Source: Halosimplex halobium
Lineage (GTDB): Archaea; Halobacteriota; Halobacteria; Halobacteriales; Haloarculaceae
Reading direction: 5' to 3'
Assembly (NCBI RefSeq): GCF_051414055.1
Contig: NZ_JBLKNX010000015.1
Location: forward strand, 101,116 to 165,115
DNA: 64,000 nucleotides
Below, piece by piece: positions 63,067 to 64,000 of the stretch; within the stretch, counting starts at the first letter, position 1, and each line of letters opens with the position of its first letter. The position numbers and the translations under genes were made by a program. Below the pieces are notes generated by a model that was not told where the DNA came from, made no database searches, and worked only from the letters and a program-made list of their open reading frames with translations.

Positions 63067-63233
63067 TACACGGGCCCTGTGCCCGTCGAACTGATGCACC
63101 ATCCCGCGAAAGCGCGGTTGGGAAGGGTTCGATGTCGTCCCCGCAACCGACGGGGGCGAGCGATGACGACCGTGTGTACGTGCAATCCAGACGTCAACTG
63201 GATCCGTATCATCGGGATACGTGTATCCGACAA

Positions 63234-64000
63234 GTGGCTACTATGCCACCTGGTGAATGGCTCGGCTCGAGTGCCGACGAAGGACGTGCCAAGCTGCGAT
63301 AAGCCTGCGGGAGCTGCATGGAAGCGAAGAACGCAGGATCTCCGAATGGGAATCCCCACCGCAATTGCTTCGCGCAATGGGGAACGCCGGGAATTGAAAC
63401 ATCTTAGTACCGGTCGGAAAAGAAATCAATCGAGATATCGTCAGTAACCGCGAGTGAACGCGATACAGCCCAAACCGAAGGCTTCGGCCAATGTGGTGTA
63501 TTGGGCCGGCAATCAGCGTCCGAACCTTTCCGTGAAGTCTCCTGGAACGGAGCGTGACACAGGGTGAAAACCCCGTAACGGGAAGTAGTACGACGTGCGC
63601 CGGTTCCGGAGTAGCGGGGGTTGGAAATCCCTCGTGAATACGGCAGGCATCTACTGCCAAGGCTAAATACTCCTCGAGACCGATAGCGAACAAGTAGCGC
63701 GAGCGAACGCTGAAAAGTACCCTCAGAAGGGAGGCGAAACAGGGCCTGAAATCAGGTGGCGATGGAGCGACGGGGCATGAAAGGCCCGTTCGAAAACGAC
63801 CCGCGGGCGACCGCGTAGTAGGACCGAACGGGAGCCGATGTTCCGTCGTACGTTTTGAAAAACGAACCAGGGAGTGTGTCCGTTTGGCGAGTCTAACCCG
63901 TTCCGCGGGGAAGGCACAGGGAAACCGACATGGCCGCAGCGCTTTGCGCCAGGGCCGCCGTGTTCAAGCGCGGGGAGTCAAACTGACACGACCCGAAACC
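63234..64000 (+). rRNA. rrl: 23S ribosomal RNA (5' part)
   Basis: The sequence starts tggctactatgcca-like (tggctactatgccacctgg), with aaggacgtgccaagctgcgataagc shared by haloarchaeal 23S genes (both split here to stay within words of 20 bases or fewer: aaggacgtgccaagctgcg, then ataagc). About 767 bases are present; the rest lies beyond the window. The 5' end is set by similarity to known haloarchaeal 23S and is accurate to a few bases. Confidence 0.95.

Larger units (their letters stand above)
62883..63233 (+). other. 16S-23S spacer without canonical tRNA-Ala
   Basis: This 351-base spacer holds the right arm of the 16S processing stem (62953-62988), a tRNA-like relic at 63006-63066, and several GC-rich hairpins before 23S (for example around 63140-63160). 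No intact tRNA gene is found in it, unlike most haloarchaeal rRNA spacers. Confidence 0.75.

Overview
The window is a high-GC (roughly 70% by eye) chromosome segment from a halophilic archaeon (class Halobacteria). This rests on very acidic proteins, several haloarchaea-only small families (DUF5789-, DUF5800-, DUF5808-, DUF5820-like), a fused Kae1-Bud32, a Nop5-fibrillarin pair, archaeal-type S24e and S27ae, short-leader promoters, and a complete haloarchaeal 16S rRNA gene followed by the 5' part of 23S. The genus cannot be fixed from the sequence alone; a Haloarculaceae-type organism would fit, at low confidence.

Layout. 1-3540: a partial DUF5789-like gene, a large Rieske protein, a pilin-like protein and a 470-bp non-coding stretch with a 57-bp tandem repeat and a strong hairpin. 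3542-16713: housekeeping and conserved haloarchaeal genes (threonine-synthase-like protein without its PLP lysine, FAD amine-oxidase-like enzyme, bactofilin-like protein, YchF/OBG-type GTPase, IMP dehydrogenase-like enzyme, UbiA prenyltransferase, RdgB-type pyrophosphatase, exported PQQ beta-propeller, universal stress protein). 16801-21243: Kae1-Bud32, zinc-ribbon protein, S27ae and S24e, membrane protein, RFC-like ATPase. 21443-23000: a lower-GC two-gene insertion (helical protein plus PIN nuclease) bounded by a 47-bp duplication of the sequence just upstream of the RFC-like gene. 23253-26588: a very large Bat-type sensor-regulator, then tRNA-Gly with a partial copy of its 3' end nearby.

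27069-34387 holds nadE, a DUF3105-like protein, an enoyl-CoA hydratase, tRNA-Thr and a cluster of redox/sulfur-carrier-like small proteins (CopD-like, TusA-like, DGC, DUF2249-like). 34452-36046 encodes the C/D-box RNP pair (flpA, nop5). 36103-38867 is a five-gene phenylacetyl-CoA epoxidase operon (paaA-B-C-D plus a detached zinc ribbon) divergent from an HTH regulator, followed by an acyl-CoA synthetase and a sarcosine-oxidase-family enzyme.

43075-50385 is a SipW/TasA-like surface-fibre locus: a DUF5305-like membrane protein, a secreted bactofilin-like repeat protein, two DUF1102-like exported proteins (one on a Thr/Pro stalk), a rhomboid protease and a SipW-type signal peptidase. 50433-58187 is a PrkA-PrkA-DUF444-SpoVR stress-kinase operon. 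58741-60499 carries three conserved genes. From 60500 to the end lies an rRNA operon with a long leader, candidate tandem promoters, a 21-bp 16S processing stem, 16S, a spacer with no canonical tRNA-Ala but a tRNA-like relic, and partial 23S.
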